A stretch of 64,000 nucleotides of DNA from Deuterostichococcus epilithicus (lineage: Eukaryota > Chlorophyta > Trebouxiophyceae > Prasiolales > Stichococcaceae): contig JAVTLE010000014.1 of assembly GCA_033439295.1 (NCBI GenBank), forward strand, positions 1,922,001 through 1,986,000. The letters run 5' to 3'. This document shows positions 45,932 through 58,600 of the stretch, one piece after another. The notes below the pieces were generated by a model. That model did no database searches and was not told the origin of the DNA. It saw only the letters and a list, made by a program, of their open reading frames with translations. The position numbers were made by a program, and so were the translations under genes. Each line of letters begins with the position of its first letter. Within the stretch, counting starts at the first letter, position 1.

Positions 45932-48900
45932 CTAAGTCATGTCAAAACGTGGCGGGGGCTGCCAGTGGCGCGTCTCCTTTTTAACAAAGCCTAACTTCAG
46001 CAGCGTGCCCTCGTCCCATGGCCTCGCCAGGAACTGCAGCCCCACCGCAGTGCAGCGTCAGATACCTGACTGCACATGCCGCAGAGCGGAGCTGCACATA
46101 ATGTAGCCGACATCTTTGCTCAACTGGTTTGTGTGGTTTAGGTGACAGGCAGTTGACATGCTGTGATGAGAGCGAGGCTGACCGCCTGGAGTGAAGCCCA
46201 TGGGTACAGTCATCGCCGGCGCTCCCGTGTTCGGCGCGACGCTCGGCGAGTAGTTTTTGGGGGCGTCATCTGCGTGTGCATGACAGTTATATCAAGGCAG
46301 GCAGTGAGCATCGCTGCGTTGCACTGGATTGCCGACAGTCAAGGGTACAGGCTACTCTCTTGCCATGTCCAGATATCATGACAGCAAGCATCACACCATC
46401 TGAGCCTTGGTCGAGGTCCCTGATCAGCTGCGGCGAAGCGCCCCAGGTCGGATACACTATGGCTTGCACGCCCGTCCTGTCCATGGACTGGATCTGATTC
46501 TGCAAGTTCACGCACAGTAGGCAGATCTGGAGCACGTGTGCCATCTCACAGGTGGTCACGTGGAGATGACCTGACTGGTGACAGTGATGCGGTGCGGATC
46601 ACTAGAACCACACCGGGCTCGGATCAAGAGCTGAAACATGCCTGGCGGAATTCAGCGCGGCAAGGGTCGTCGTAGTATTCCAGGCAGCCGCATCGGAAGC
46701 CGCGCACACGCAGCCAGGGCGGCAGGTATTGGACTGCCGAGTAATTTGCCTGTGCACTTCATCACCAGCATCACTCCTGTAGAGGTGCATGTACACTGAC
46801 AGAGAACTGCAGGCGAAAGGGCTTCGGAAGCCACCCGGGTGCACCTGCAATGCCGCTACCATGCCAATCACGATACTCGGATCTATGCCGCCGCCGTCAA
46901 CGATCGCCTGCAGGTGTACGTGATGATGGATGGCTGAATCCATATTTGGGTGCTCCATTATGCAAGCTATAGGCTGAGGTCTCAGCTCGCATATATGTGC
47001 ACTGCTGTGCTGGCAGGCGTGATGAGTGCAAGCGTTTATGCCTCACCCGGAGTGACTTGTATCTTAGTCGAGGGTTTGCAACCGCGGCATTCGCCAGGTA
47101 CGCGTCAAGACCTTCTCTGAAGCTGGCCTGACACGCCCAGAGGGACTCCCAATTGGCGCACCATCCGCCTGGGTGGCGGCGCTGTAGCTGCTGATGTTGG
47201 TGCTGCCGGCCCAGTCGTCGCCCAGGGAATTGCCCTTGATGTTGAAGTCGGTCAGCAAGGCGCCTGCGTGCCAAGGTTCTGAGCGGCGTCAACTGCTTGC
47301 TGAGCCGATGCTCGTCGCTGGCTGGCCGCCCGCTTCCTCTCCATGGCGCATGCACATGCAACATCTCCTCCGCGTTGGAAATGTGTGAAAGCAAGGCGTT
47401 TCAGCTGCAGCTGATGGCAAACCTATTGCTTAGCTTGTCTGCAAAGAGAACGAATGTTGTTTGCACCTGATGCTGTCAGGTCCCGTAGCGCCGCATCAAA
47501 CAACGCCGCCACATCTGCATCTGCATCGTCAGCGAACGTGCGCAGCACCCCGAGACGGGCACCACTGAGCCCGTGTCTGTCCAGGGCATACGACCAGTCG
47601 TCTGGAAACGGCTGGTGAGAGCCGAGAGCGGTCAGCGGGTCGGCGGGATCGACACTGCGCTTGTTCTCGAGACCGCCGAGCGCGCCAAATACCCGGGCTG
47701 CATCCTCAACGGTGCGAGCCAGCACGCCAATCGTGTCGCGATCTAGCCTGCCAACTGAACGGTTGCCAAGTCAGTGAATCAGGGAGGGTGATCAGACAGT
47801 TCATCAGACTTGATGATGCGCATGGCCACAGCAAACCTTGCAGGGTCGACGCCAGGGCGAGAGGTGCGACCGATGGTGGGTCGCAACCCCACGCAGCAAC
47901 AGTGAGCAGCGGGGCCACGACTGCTGTCACCAGTATCTGTCCCGAGTGCGGCCACAGCAAAGGCTGCCGCCACTGCCGCGGCGCTGCCACCGCTGGATCC
48001 TGCGCATGGAAGAAGACTCGGAGGGAATTCCTACAGACTTTCGGAACAGTGCAGTGAACCCGCACAGCAGTTTCACCAAATTTTATCGCGACATTCATCA
48101 GAATCATCGAGCACGTGGCCCCGCACCTGCAGGCGTCCTGGCTAAGTCGTAGGGGTTCCACACGATGCCGAACAATGAGCCGCGCGTCTCGTAGGGCGAG
48201 AAAGCAAACTCCCCTATGTTAGTTTTGGCAAGGATCACGGCACCGCGATGCCTCAGGCCCCTTACCTGCCGCCAGACGATGGCAATCAACGACTAGTGCC
48301 AAGCCAGTCACTTCAGCAACACGCACAATGTCACGCACCACGGTGGCATCTGCAGCAGGATAGTTGTCTGTCAAACTCATGCTGCCTGCAGGGGAACATG
48401 TAGCCAATCAGGATGGCGACGGGTTATGGAAAAATAAGAGGTGGCCTGACCGCTTTGCCTTACTGGCCAGAGGAGGAGAGGTCGAGAAAGCATTACCTGC
48501 TGGCGACGCCGACCATATCAATGTTGTCCTTGATCACCATCGGTATGCAGAACAATGCTGGAATGGCGGAGCCATTGGCTTGGAAGTGGCGCAGCTGCAT
48601 GCACAATGGACATTTGCCCGCTGCGGTCAACCAAGATAATTGTCTGCTGCTGCTGGGTAGCAGGCTCTTGATGTCGCATGTCAGAAATGTTTCCACGTGA
48701 AGCACCACCTCGGCATTTGTGCGGGCATCATCTATAATGGCAGGGCTGACAATGCGTATGGAATTCAGGCCGGGATCGAACGACTTGTCCAGCTGTGCAA
48801 TGCGCCGCAAATAGCCCTGAGGAGCAGACAAGTGCGGCCTAGGCAGGCTGGCCGGTCACAGCACACACCGGCACAACTAAAAGTTTTGAGAAAAGGCGCA

Positions 48901-49016
48901 CATCAAGCAGCGGCGGTGCTGACATTGCTGCCGCTCACCTGCACAAGCGTGCCGCATGTGAGATTGCCATGCAGCATTGCTGCGTGAAGCTGGGCGATCG
49001 TCGCTTCTTGCAGCAT
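45932..49016 (-). CDS. Amidase signature family enzyme
   Basis: Exons in gene order: 49016-48939, 48816-48709, 48594-48497, 48375-48339, 48265-48127, 47999-47837, 47747-47467, 47263-47169, 47127-47083, 46907-46845, 46499-46397, 46269-46183, then a last exon near 46033-45932. The catalytic Lys is in MVIKDNIDM; cis-Ser in [18 protein letters not shown]; the Ser nucleophile in [15 protein letters not shown]. Later segments are [64 protein letters not shown] and [15 protein letters not shown]. Family members hydrolyse amides in secondary metabolism or on tRNA-bound Glu; substrate unknown. Intron 8 starts with GC (47168). The last junction is unresolved: the in-phase CAG acceptor at 46066 meets TGA at 46060-46058 before the conserved GLQFLARPW. 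The starts at 49016 and 49121 are both possible. Confidence 0.8.
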
Positions 49017-49671
49017 CGTAGCGCTATTTTCATGATTATGGACAGTTGCAGACTGGCTTGGCCCAGCGGTCGAGTGTACGCCTGCACCGCACACACACGA
49101 CCTGGCTGTGCTGCATGACACACTCGACGCTCTTCAGCATCGGGATGACCGGTTGTGCAATGAGATAAAGCACATCGAACGCACCTGGCACAGTGGGTTG
49201 CACCTGCCCGCCTTGTCCTAACGCGAGACCGCCGAGACAGAAAGGTCGTCAAAGTAACGGAAAATTTGGCGGACGGTTGCATCGCGGCGACAGCCTCGAG
49301 TCTTTCTGAAGGACGTTACGCCGCATTGTCCCACCCAGTAAACCGATCACAAGACCGACATGTGGAGCTGACGTCGGTCGTCTGACATTCAACATGACCT
49401 TGGCCCAGTGCAAGGGCCGATAATTATCACCAGGTCATCAGAAGCGCGTAAATCGGAGCAGAAAGGGGTGTCTTCGCTGCTTCACCAGTCAGACGCGGTC
49501 CGGCACAGGACACACGTGCACGAATGCCTTCAAATGATGACTGGTCGCTTGGTGTTTACAGCGAGTCGGCTTGATGCTTTCAGCATTTGGGCGTCAACAA
49601 AATCTGATGCCGTCCATTGCGTGCTCAGAACTTCTCTCTGTGGCATGGTGCAACTAGGATTGAGCAGACGA
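49017..49671. other. Intergenic between two minus-strand genes, 655 bp
   Basis: 5' region of the amidase and 3' flank of the RBM22-type gene. ORFs here belong to no recognised family. An N-terminal extension of the amidase up to 49121 is possible. Confidence 0.5.
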
Positions 49672-52305
49672 TCATGTGGCTGCAGCAGGCGGTGGGCCTG
49701 CCGGCGGCGCTGCATTGGGCGGCGGCCGCGGCGCCATTGCTGGCGGGATACCCATCACCGGCGGGCCGCCCATCATGGCTGGTGGCCCGCGCGGCCCCCA
49801 CGCATTGAACATTGGCGGCGGCCGCATGTGCGGGAAGCCCGGCGGCGGGCCATAGCCGACCGGCGGCCGCTGCATTGGTGGGTAGCCGCCGGGCGGGGGC
49901 CCATACCCATGCGGCGGCCCCATGCGCTGCTGCTTGTTGGCGCCGCTGTCTGGTCCCTCAGGGCCGCCGCTGGCGGGGCGCTTGCCGAATGCCGGCTGCC
50001 CGCGGGTGCCCATCGCCTGTGGGTCCATCGACGGGTACAGCGGCGCGCCCGGCTGCATGGGCATGCCGTTGTTGGGGAGCGCGAAGAAGTTCGCAGGCGC
50101 CGCGGCCACCGGGGCAGCGCCAGCGGCGGGCGCGCCGGCGGCGGGCTGCGCGCCGACGGGCGTCGGCGCAGCGCCGGGTTCCCGCTGCACNTGCANCTGC
50201 GACGGCAGCATNGCCGGAGTGCCGCCAGCGGGCGGGGCACGCTCCGCCTGCGGCCTGCCCCACAGCAGGCGGCAGCGCTGCCCGTGGATGTACAGGCGGC
50301 CCGCGAGGCCGTCGGCCGCCTTCTCCGCCGCCGCGCGGTCCGCGAAAGTCACGAAGGCGCAGTGCCGCGCCTCCAGCTTGCGCACTGACTGCACCTGTTC
50401 AGCGACAGCACAGGTGAAAGCGTCAACATTCTGGCACATCTTGAGGTCTGCCCTGCATGTGCTCTGGTCGACAATGCATGGAGACCTGCCTCGCATTGGG
50501 GATGCCTAGTGTGTAATGGAAACGGCTGATACAGGCAGCAGTCTGATGGTCCGGGCTCCGGCCGTGCCGTGCAGGGCGCTGTTGCAGAACAACGCATAGA
50601 AATGTATGTTGCATGAGAATCTTCAGAAGCCCAGACCGGGGCCGCACCTCGCCGAAGGGCAGGAAGGGCTCCTGGATGTCCTCCTCGGACATGGCAGGCG
50701 TGAGGCCGCCGATGTACATGGTTGTGATGGTGCCGTCCTCCGGCGGCTCCAGCTTCGCCGTCTCTCCAAGCCGGTCCATCATCTGCCGCAGCAACCAATT
50801 CTTTTGATTGATCATAATATCAAAGCCTGCAGCTTGCTGCAACATTGCAGCAAGGCCAGGGAGCAGGTGACTGAGCCGGAGGCATTGCTGTCAGCACAAG
50901 CTCTGATGCCCTGAAATGTTGCGAGAGTGACATTGAGGACACTACCCTCCAGGCAGTGCCACATCACCAGATCAACGGGTGCCGCAGAGCAGGGGGGGAG
51001 CGCCCTCACCTTGTTCGCCACGGGGTCGTTGACACCGAAATAGCGGTCCTTGATGTTCTGGTCGGCCAGCGGCCCGCTTGTCGGCATCTCGTGCCGGTAG
51101 GGGCACTCTGCTCCGCGCTTGCACTCGCCCCGCACGAAGAAGCTGCAGATCTGCGCCTTGTTCCTCTGTGCAGCAGATGAATCGTTGTGTGAGTTGTCAA
51201 TTCTAGCAGCGCGAGCAAGCATCCCATGAGATCAATGTCATCTAGGATCAAGCATCAGAGTGCTGGAATGCAGGTTAATTTGCTCTGCTCTGCACGTCAC
51301 ATTATCACACTCCCCTCATAAGCAAACTCGTCTGCACCTTATAGTAGGGCGTGGTGCGCTGCAGGCGCAGGATGGTGTCGTTGCCGGCGGCCTTGGCGAA
51401 GGAGGATTCTGTCGTGCCCTCCTGTTGCATGCGATTGAGCGCATACTCCTTGCCAGCATCGCTCTGCGGCAGGTTCTCGATGACCTCGCCTGCCTCCGCC
51501 AGCGCCTGGTCCCGCACTTGCACCGGCAGGTTGTAGTCCAGGTCCAGCAGGCACACCTGTGTTTGGAGGGGGTTCGTGTTTACATGGTTGCCAGTCGGAC
51601 GACCAGGCTGAAAGAGGCATGGACGCTGAGGAGTGTTCTAGCATGTGGCTTTGCCATCGCGGCCAAGTTTTCACAATCAGAGCTGCTCTCACGCCATGGC
51701 GCTTCTGCTGGGCGACTTTCCAAAGCAGGACGCATGGCGCCTCCTGCCCCAGCTACATGATGTCGGCCGCTGAGCTGCGCCGGTCTCTGCTTGGAACACG
51801 CATACTGCAAGTGTTTGCTGCCAATGTCCGAGCGAAAGGCAAGAGGATTTGCTCACCTGGCAGACGTTCTTCGCCTTCGCCACCTCCTGGCAAATGATGG
51901 TGCTCTTGTACCTGGCGTCGCTGCCGGGCCTCCACCTGAATTTCGTGTAAGGCCGGCCCGAGATGTGGCACTCACCACCGTACTCTATCTGCGACAGTGC
52001 ACAGGCGAGGGTGTCATGACATCGGAACATGCAAGGGTGCGCAGCACGCTGCGGCAGCCCGTGTCTTGCCACGATGAGCCTCTGTCGGCCCACCTTGCAA
52101 AGTTACGCTGGCGAGGCACACATGGCACGTAGGAAAGTGCTAGTCGATGATGAGAATGCAAACTTGCACGGTCACTCAGGTCCAGTGCACTCACCCTCTG
52201 CATCCTGACATATGGGTTTGGGCCCAGGCACGTCTCACAGACGATGGGAAAGTCGCTGCGCTCCCACCCATCTGCTTCCGGGTCCGAAAATAGCCTCTGA
52301 GCCAT
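49672..52305 (-). CDS. RBM22/Cwc2-type pre-mRNA splicing factor (CCCH zinc finger + RRM)
   Basis: Exons in gene order: 52305-52195, 51988-51857, 51556-51338, 51165-51010, 50782-50648, 50394-49672; 491 aa with phases closed. The N-terminal half holds the RBM22 zinc-ribbon Cys pairs: [34 protein letters not shown] and [25 protein letters not shown] finger follows ([20 protein letters not shown]), then [20 protein letters not shown], then an [22 protein letters not shown] (RNP2) and [17 protein letters not shown] (RNP1). The tail is Pro/Gly/Met-rich. RBM22 contacts U6 snRNA and the intron in the catalytic spliceosome. One ligand of the usual second ribbon pair reads ECHI instead of EC-x-x-C. Ambiguous bases at 50192-50212 hit the tail. 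A longer N-terminus from 52374 is possible. Confidence 0.92.
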
Positions 52306-52830
52306 CTCTCGCGGCGAGCTGCGAGCTAATGCAGGCTGCGGAAATTCAAGCAGAGCTGGCCGTCCCTGAGCCAAGCTGCCACGACGTCAACAATTGAGCC
52401 AGCTCAATAATCGCGCCAGCACTCAGCCACCGTGCGTCAGTGAGTCTCCCGGCAGGCCTGTCCTTGCAAGCAAGCTGCGAGCACTGTGATCCCAAGTGAA
52501 CAACAAGCAACCTGCATGGGGGCTGCAGGCTGCCGCTGCAGGTTTGAACAGAAGTTTCTGGAGTGTCTCACGAGGTCCTGAAGCCGCGCAAACACCTGCA
52601 GCAAGTGCCTTGCCCATCAACATAAACGGCAGCCGTACATCACCGTATTACGGCTTGCAACAACCGAAGTTTCCACATAAACCCTGAACATCTCACGGCT
52701 TCGTTTCTCCTCACGCCTTGCCAGGTTGGTGGTGGTCAGCTTGCAGGCAATCAATCCAAGCACAGCCGCCCTGATCGATCCCAGCACAGCCGCTCTGATT
52801 GCTATCTGCAGCTCCGCATCAGAAGCCTGT
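52306..52830. other. Intergenic between two minus-strand genes, 525 bp
   Basis: Upstream region of the RBM22-type gene and 3' flank of the DUF1350 gene. It contains a 24-bp imperfect tandem repeat at 52755-52802. No exon recognised. Confidence 0.5.
52755..52802. repeat. Two-unit 24-bp tandem repeat
   Basis: Units 52755-52778 and 52779-52802 share the AGCACAGCCGC core and CTGAT, with a few mismatches. Confidence 0.75.
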
Positions 52831-55174
52831 TCAAACTGTCCGGCCGGCGGGCGGCAGCGCCGACGGCGGCTGCAGCACCACCGTCTCCGCCATCCAGTCT
52901 GCGATCTCGTCTGCGAGCGCCTGCATCTCCGCGGCCGTCGCGGCGTTCGTCGAAGACAAGCTGCCGTTCAGCGCGGTTCCCACGTTTTGTACGCCACGCG
53001 CAATGTCGTTGAAAGTGGTGCTGGCCTGCGGAGCACGGCAGGCCAACAGGGCTGGCCACAGGGGCTTCGCGTGACACAGCTGCCTTCAGCTCAGCCAGTC
53101 TGCAAACAGATCTAGCCCGCAACTCCATGTCTGCCGTACGTCACACTGGCAACTGCACTAGCGCACAAGACGGGCGCCATACCTGGCTGAAACCGGCCTG
53201 CACCGCGACATTGGACAGGCGATTGAGGAACTCCTCGCCCTGCGACTGAATGGTGGAAGCCGCCTGCCGGAACTCGGGCGGCACGTCGCCCACCGTCTGC
53301 AGCAGCGGCCGCGTGTGGTCGCCTGGCAGCATCTGCGTTGCATCAGCGGTAGCCTCAGTCGTATACTGCAAGCACGACACACCTCTGATGGACCCAGAAA
53401 CTCATGCTGCTGTCTGATGGGCAGCATCCGGGCAGCATCCAGGCGACACGGCACTTGGTTGCTGCCCAGGCTGTGACAAGCGGCTTGCACCTTGTAACGC
53501 AGCTGCGGAGCCACCGAGCCGTTCTGCTGCAGCATGCTGATTAGCCGCGGCGACTCGTCGATCGTGTCGCTCTGGAACTGGATGATGAGGTTGCGCGGCA
53601 CGCCTGCGCCCGCAAATTGCGCTGAAGCAACAGCTTTCACCAACCACTGCGCAATGAACTGTGTGCGCGCACCATCGTGCAAGGGTTTCGCAGGTTGTCG
53701 CTGCAGGAATGCAATGCCTGTTCTAACCATTGATGTGACCATGGCATTAGGACAAATTTCGCCATCATCCTCACCGTACTGCGAGCGCAGCTGCTGGTCT
53801 GTCTCCTCGGGGCGCGGCACGAACTCCTGGGTGCCGTTTGTCAGATCCATGTAGATGGGCTCCAGCTGGTCCAGCACCGGCAGGAACTGCTGCACCAGCG
53901 CCGGGCTGGTGCGCCGCAAGTTCTCCAGCACGTTGATCAGCGCCGAGCGCGCCGGCGACGTGGACAGCTGTTTTGCGATGTAAAAGGCCACAGGTCGCAA
54001 GGGGAGTTGTGACGCACGAAGGCTTCGTGCACCTCTGACTCTTGGGCTGTGAGGATGACGGCAACTCAGATCGTGACAGCGCATTGGCAATGCAATGGCG
54101 GCTTGAGGAAGCATATTGTCGTATTGTCGGATGTGCCAACCTGGCTGAGGAGCGGGCCCACAACGCGCGACGCCGGGCCGAGGAACGGCGCAATGAGCGG
54201 CACATCGTCCAGTGGCTTGTTGTTGAAGGACATGAGCGCGTTGCCGGCGCGCTGGGAGGAGTAGCGGATGGAGATCAGCAGCTGCACCAGGGAGCCCAGC
54301 GAGTGGCCGATGCCATACACCGGCAGCGACGCGGCCGCAGCGGTGTCGGGCCGCATGGCCAGCGCCTGGATGCACCGGTCGAACTTGAACTGCACCTCGT
54401 CCGCGATGCGTGTGTGGTTGAAGCCTGTGTTGTAGGGCACCGCCACGACCTGCAAAACAATGCAGGATCGTGCATGAGGAGTAAACTGCATACTGCATGT
54501 GGGAAAGTGTGGGCACAGCAAAAGGGCCAGTTGCATGCATGGCCTGCGGGTTCCCATCAAGGCAGTCGCCATCACGCCGAAAACCCGCACACCATGATGT
54601 TGCGCTTGGTCAGGCACTCGATGAGCAGCCGATACGTTAGCTGAGGCGCCGCTCCCGCAAACGCGCCGCCGCAGAACATGGCGACCGCCTGCGGCCGGCC
54701 GCCGCCCGGCGGCCGCAGCACCCAGCAGCCCTCTACCTCCAGCCAGTCCGTGCGCCCGCCGGACTCGGTCCGCTGGACCGCCTGGCCGGCGATGAGCTTC
54801 TCGAGGCTGCCAAAGCCGGGCGAGGCGGTGTTGCTAGGAACTGGGGGTGGGCCCGACTCGTTTGGCGAGCGGCCCTCCATGCTTGCTTTGCATTGCATCG
54901 CCTGCCTTCGAGCTGCCGCTGGGTGCCGAGCATGCTGCCCTGCAGCTGCAGGCGCATGTGTTTTTGTTTGTGACTCAGGTCGCCGCAACAGAGGATCACC
55001 GCAGCATGGTGATGCTGGAATACTTTGTGCAAGCCACAGCTGAATACCTGCAGACGGCCAACGACGCTGCGTCCTGGGCACTCGAAGGCTGGACACCGGC
55101 TCATGACCACTGTGCCTGTGTAGCTGCACCTCTGACGACAACAGTGTCACAGCCATCCTGGTGCCTCTCGACAC
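52831..55174 (-). CDS. DUF1350 family alpha/beta-hydrolase-like protein, probably plastidic
   Basis: Exons in gene order: 55174-54593, 54449-54141, 53967-53775, 53603-53491, 53332-53183, 53025-52831; about 513 aa with phases closed. The first ~105 aa are Arg/Ser/Ala-rich and look like a transit peptide. The core matches DUF1350: WVLRPPGGGRPQAVAMFCGG, GAAPQLTYRLLIECLTKR, VVAVPYNTGFNHTRIADEVQ, FKFDRCIQALA, YGIGHSLGSLVQLLISIRY with a GHSLG elbow-like Ser, NALMSFNNKPLDDVPL, and FQSDTIDESPRLISMLQQ. Green-lineage and cyanobacterial members are plastid or cyanobacterial proteins of unknown role. The start is uncertain: 55174, 55156 (MAVTLLSSE) and 54886 are all in frame. Confidence 0.88.
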
Positions 55175-55636
55175 AATTGCGTAGTCAGGCGATCAAATGC
55201 GAGGCAGTGAGGGCGTTCGACGTGCAAATGCGGTGGTGCAACTACATTGCACTTCGCTGCACCTGCGATGTTGAGACAGCGACCTCAGGGAAGCAACGTG
55301 GCAGGTTGTGGCGGATGCTTACGTAAACATCTTACGTACGGCACGTGGCAACGCAGGTTTCCCATTCTCCCTGGTCAGTGTCCGTCAGCAAGGGATGTCC
55401 TGAGCTCCTGACTCCTAAGGCCTGAGCGCAGTGTCCCGCCAGGCTCGCAAGTACGACAAGCTGCAGTTGCAAAGCAAGATCCTTGTCCTCAAGCATTCTG
55501 ATTGCTTCCGTGCTGCGTACTGTCCGCTTGCCGCTGCTTCCACCTTTGCCAGTATAGGAGACTCCTGCATTCGTGCCGTAGCCATGCCCAGCGCCTGACG
55601 TCCTGCGGGCGGCCCGCGATAGCGAGAACGGTAGCC
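55175..55636. promoter_or_regulatory. Divergent promoter region, 462 bp
   Basis: Between the DUF1350 start (-) and the proposed antiporter start (+). No specific element recognised. Confidence 0.4.
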
Positions 55637-58600
55637 ATGCACATCAAGGACGTTAAGAGCGCCAGGGACGCAGGGGAGTTCTGCACCCAGACCCTCCGGC
55701 ACAGCTTCACTTTGCAAGGTGAAACTGCCGACTTGTCAGCGCTTTCCGGACGGTTTATACTGTGAACCTTGTACTGTGCAACGCTCTGCAGCTCGTTGCA
55801 CAGCCGCTGGGTCCCTATGTGACCTATGGGCGCTCCGCCTAGAGAGCACCCGGTCAGACACCAAGTCTCCTGGACTTCCTGCAGTGGTCCTTTACCCGGG
55901 CGTCCTGTCTGGGCAGCACGTCCCGCCTTTGGCCGTTGCATGTGTCGCCCTATTTCCGTGCCTGGCGGCCAGGTCAACTGGCTGGTCAGCAAAGCCACAG
56001 ATCGGCCGCATGCTGTCGCTGGCGCCGGCCTGTCGGGTGCCAGGCCGCTGGAGGCATGATCAAAGTGGCTCGAAGCATGTTTTTGTGGCGGCTCGCAGAC
56101 TTGTGCAACACGGCGGGGCTGCTCATCCTGTTCCTTGTCCTCTATGCTGGTAAGGGCGCCGTCACCCTGGCGCAAACATCCACATCACAGTGTCTGATTC
56201 CTCCAGTCGGCTAGTTGTGCCGTTGACCATGTTGTATGTTGTCTGCCCGCACGCTCAGCACCTGACGAGCTAGAAGGCATCGGCGCATGTGGAATGAGTT
56301 GAGATGCTGCGCCCCTGCCATCATACACAGGCCTCTACCTGTGCATTGGCGACCCCTTCCTACCCGGCAAGCAGGGCTCGGCATGGGCCATCCTGATTGT
56401 CTGGCTCGGCGGCCACATCGGAGCCTTCCTCGCAGAACTGGTGCGTGCCATAACATGTGCATCGTTCTGCAGCCATGAGGTGCAAGCATGCCCCTACTCC
56501 TGTTTGATGGGCACGTCCCAGATTGACCAACGGCATTTCAAACTTCCTCTTCGTTCACACAGCTCAACATCCCGGCCCCTGTGGGCATGATCTGCACGGG
56601 GCTGTTCCTGCGCAACGTGAGCAATGCGGTGCTCATCAGCGGCCTGAAGAAGTCGTGGAGCAAGGAGATCCGCGGCGCGGCGCTAGCCATGATCTTTCTA
56701 CGCTCCGGTCTGGAGCTCGACCTCAGGGTATGTGCGCCTTACACCGCACGTTTTTGGGTCCCAGTGCTGCATGCCTGCTGTTGCAAACAACACGAGCAAG
56801 CATTGAGAAACCATGTGAACTGGCCGCAAACCCCGATGACTCCTCATGCTTCAACGCAGGTTTTCAAGCAAATCGGCGTCCCCGCCGTGAAGCTGTTGTT
56901 CATTCCCGGCCTCGTGGAGGCCTTCGTTGACGGCGGCATCGCGGTCGCGCTGTTCGGCATGACGCCACTTTTTGGCTTTGCGCTCGGCTTCATCTTGAAG
57001 GCCATTGGCCCGGCACTGGTCATTCAGCTCATGTTCGAGTTGCAGCAGAAGCGTCTGGGCCTCGAGAAGAGTGAGTCTGTTTTAATATTGTGCTCGTCGA
57101 TGTCTGGAGGTGGAATCGTGCACATGCGGTGCCTTGCATCAGCAACGAAAAACTCGCTGCTCATCACGCCGCCCGTCTTCTCCTCCGCAGACCTGCCGCT
57201 GACGGTGGTGGCCGCAGCCAGCTTTGACGACATGGTCGCCATCACAGGGTGTGAACCCCTGGCTCTGCACCTGTCACGATGCACAGTCTGCATCGGGCGC
57301 GCAGAATGGAGTCACGTATGCCATAGAACTCGATTTTGGTCACCCACTCCAACCACACGCAGGTACACCATTTTCATCAACATCGCGGTGCAGGGCTCGT
57401 CAAATCAAGCTTGGCACATCGCGCAGGGGCCACTGTCCGTGGTCTTTGGCGTGATGCTAGGCCTGGTGGCGGCATTGATCTGTGCCGCCACACGCCTGTG
57501 GAACAACAAGTACAAGCGCACGCTGGCCCTCGTCATCGGAGGTGGGCGCTGGACCATCCACCGCCGCAAGGCCCACCAAACTCCATACTCCATACTCCAG
57601 TCAATGCTCTCAGCCGGGGATGCCGATTCCTCAGACTCTGGCTCCAGGCTGGCAGTGATGCCGGGCTCAGGGCACACCACCCTCGGCAGATCTACTAATT
57701 CAATGAAGCTGACGCGCTGCGATTCTCCCCCTGCAGCCCTGGCGATGAAGTACTTTTTCGACCAGTTCAATTTTGAGAGCGGCGGCGCGCTTGCGGCGCT
57801 AACCCTGGGCCTGACAGTCAAGGAGCTTTGGCGCCGCCAGTGGCCCCGCTGCCTTGCACGGCAGGTAAGGTCATAGGCGACCAACAACCAAATGTATTCA
57901 CTCCACCACATCAGGTGCCTATGCAAGCGTTTCTCAGGAGAGGTTAAAGGAGTGTTGCGTCTTGCTCAGTACCGCGGACACTGGTCACCGAATGCCCCAG
58001 TCAGCAGGGCAGGGCAGCTGCACGCTTGTTGCGACGCGTACCTAGAGCACGCGAAAGTGCTCACTGTTGCTCTGCCCCAGACCCCAGCCCGAAATGCCTG
58101 CACAGGATGACGAGCCGGACGAGAACATCCGGCAGGCGGAGACAGCAGTGCGCTTCATCTGGCGGTTCCTCCTCATGCCGCTGCTGTTCTGCCTTATCGG
58201 CACCAGCATCAACTTCTCGACACTGGACAGCTCCACAATCGCCAAGGCCTGCGGCCTGATCTTCTCGGGTGCGCTCTCGTGGCAGCGCCGTGATATCCCA
58301 TGTCTATGCCGCCCTGCACTCCACGGCACACTCCACGGCTGTGCCATGGAGTGCGGTCTCCTCTCCCCAGCACACCCTTGCCCTGAGTCGGGTCTGATTC
58401 CAGCGAGATAGCACCCGCAGCTCCAGTCTTGCCAGTGGTTCCATGCTTCTGCTCCGTGTGTCGGGGAGCAGTACACCTCAGTTTTGTTGTGGTTCTCTGC
58501 AGGTCTGGGCGTGCGCATGGGCGTGACCTTCTGCGTGATGATGACGAGCAGGTTCACTGTCCTGGAGAGCCTCTGGTTCGCCATCGCCTGGCTCCCCAAG

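Noticed and set aside
49408-50388. 326-codon + ORF opposite the RBM22 tail
   Set aside because: Antisense of the Pro/Gly-rich tail; the minus strand gives the RRM and tail in phase.
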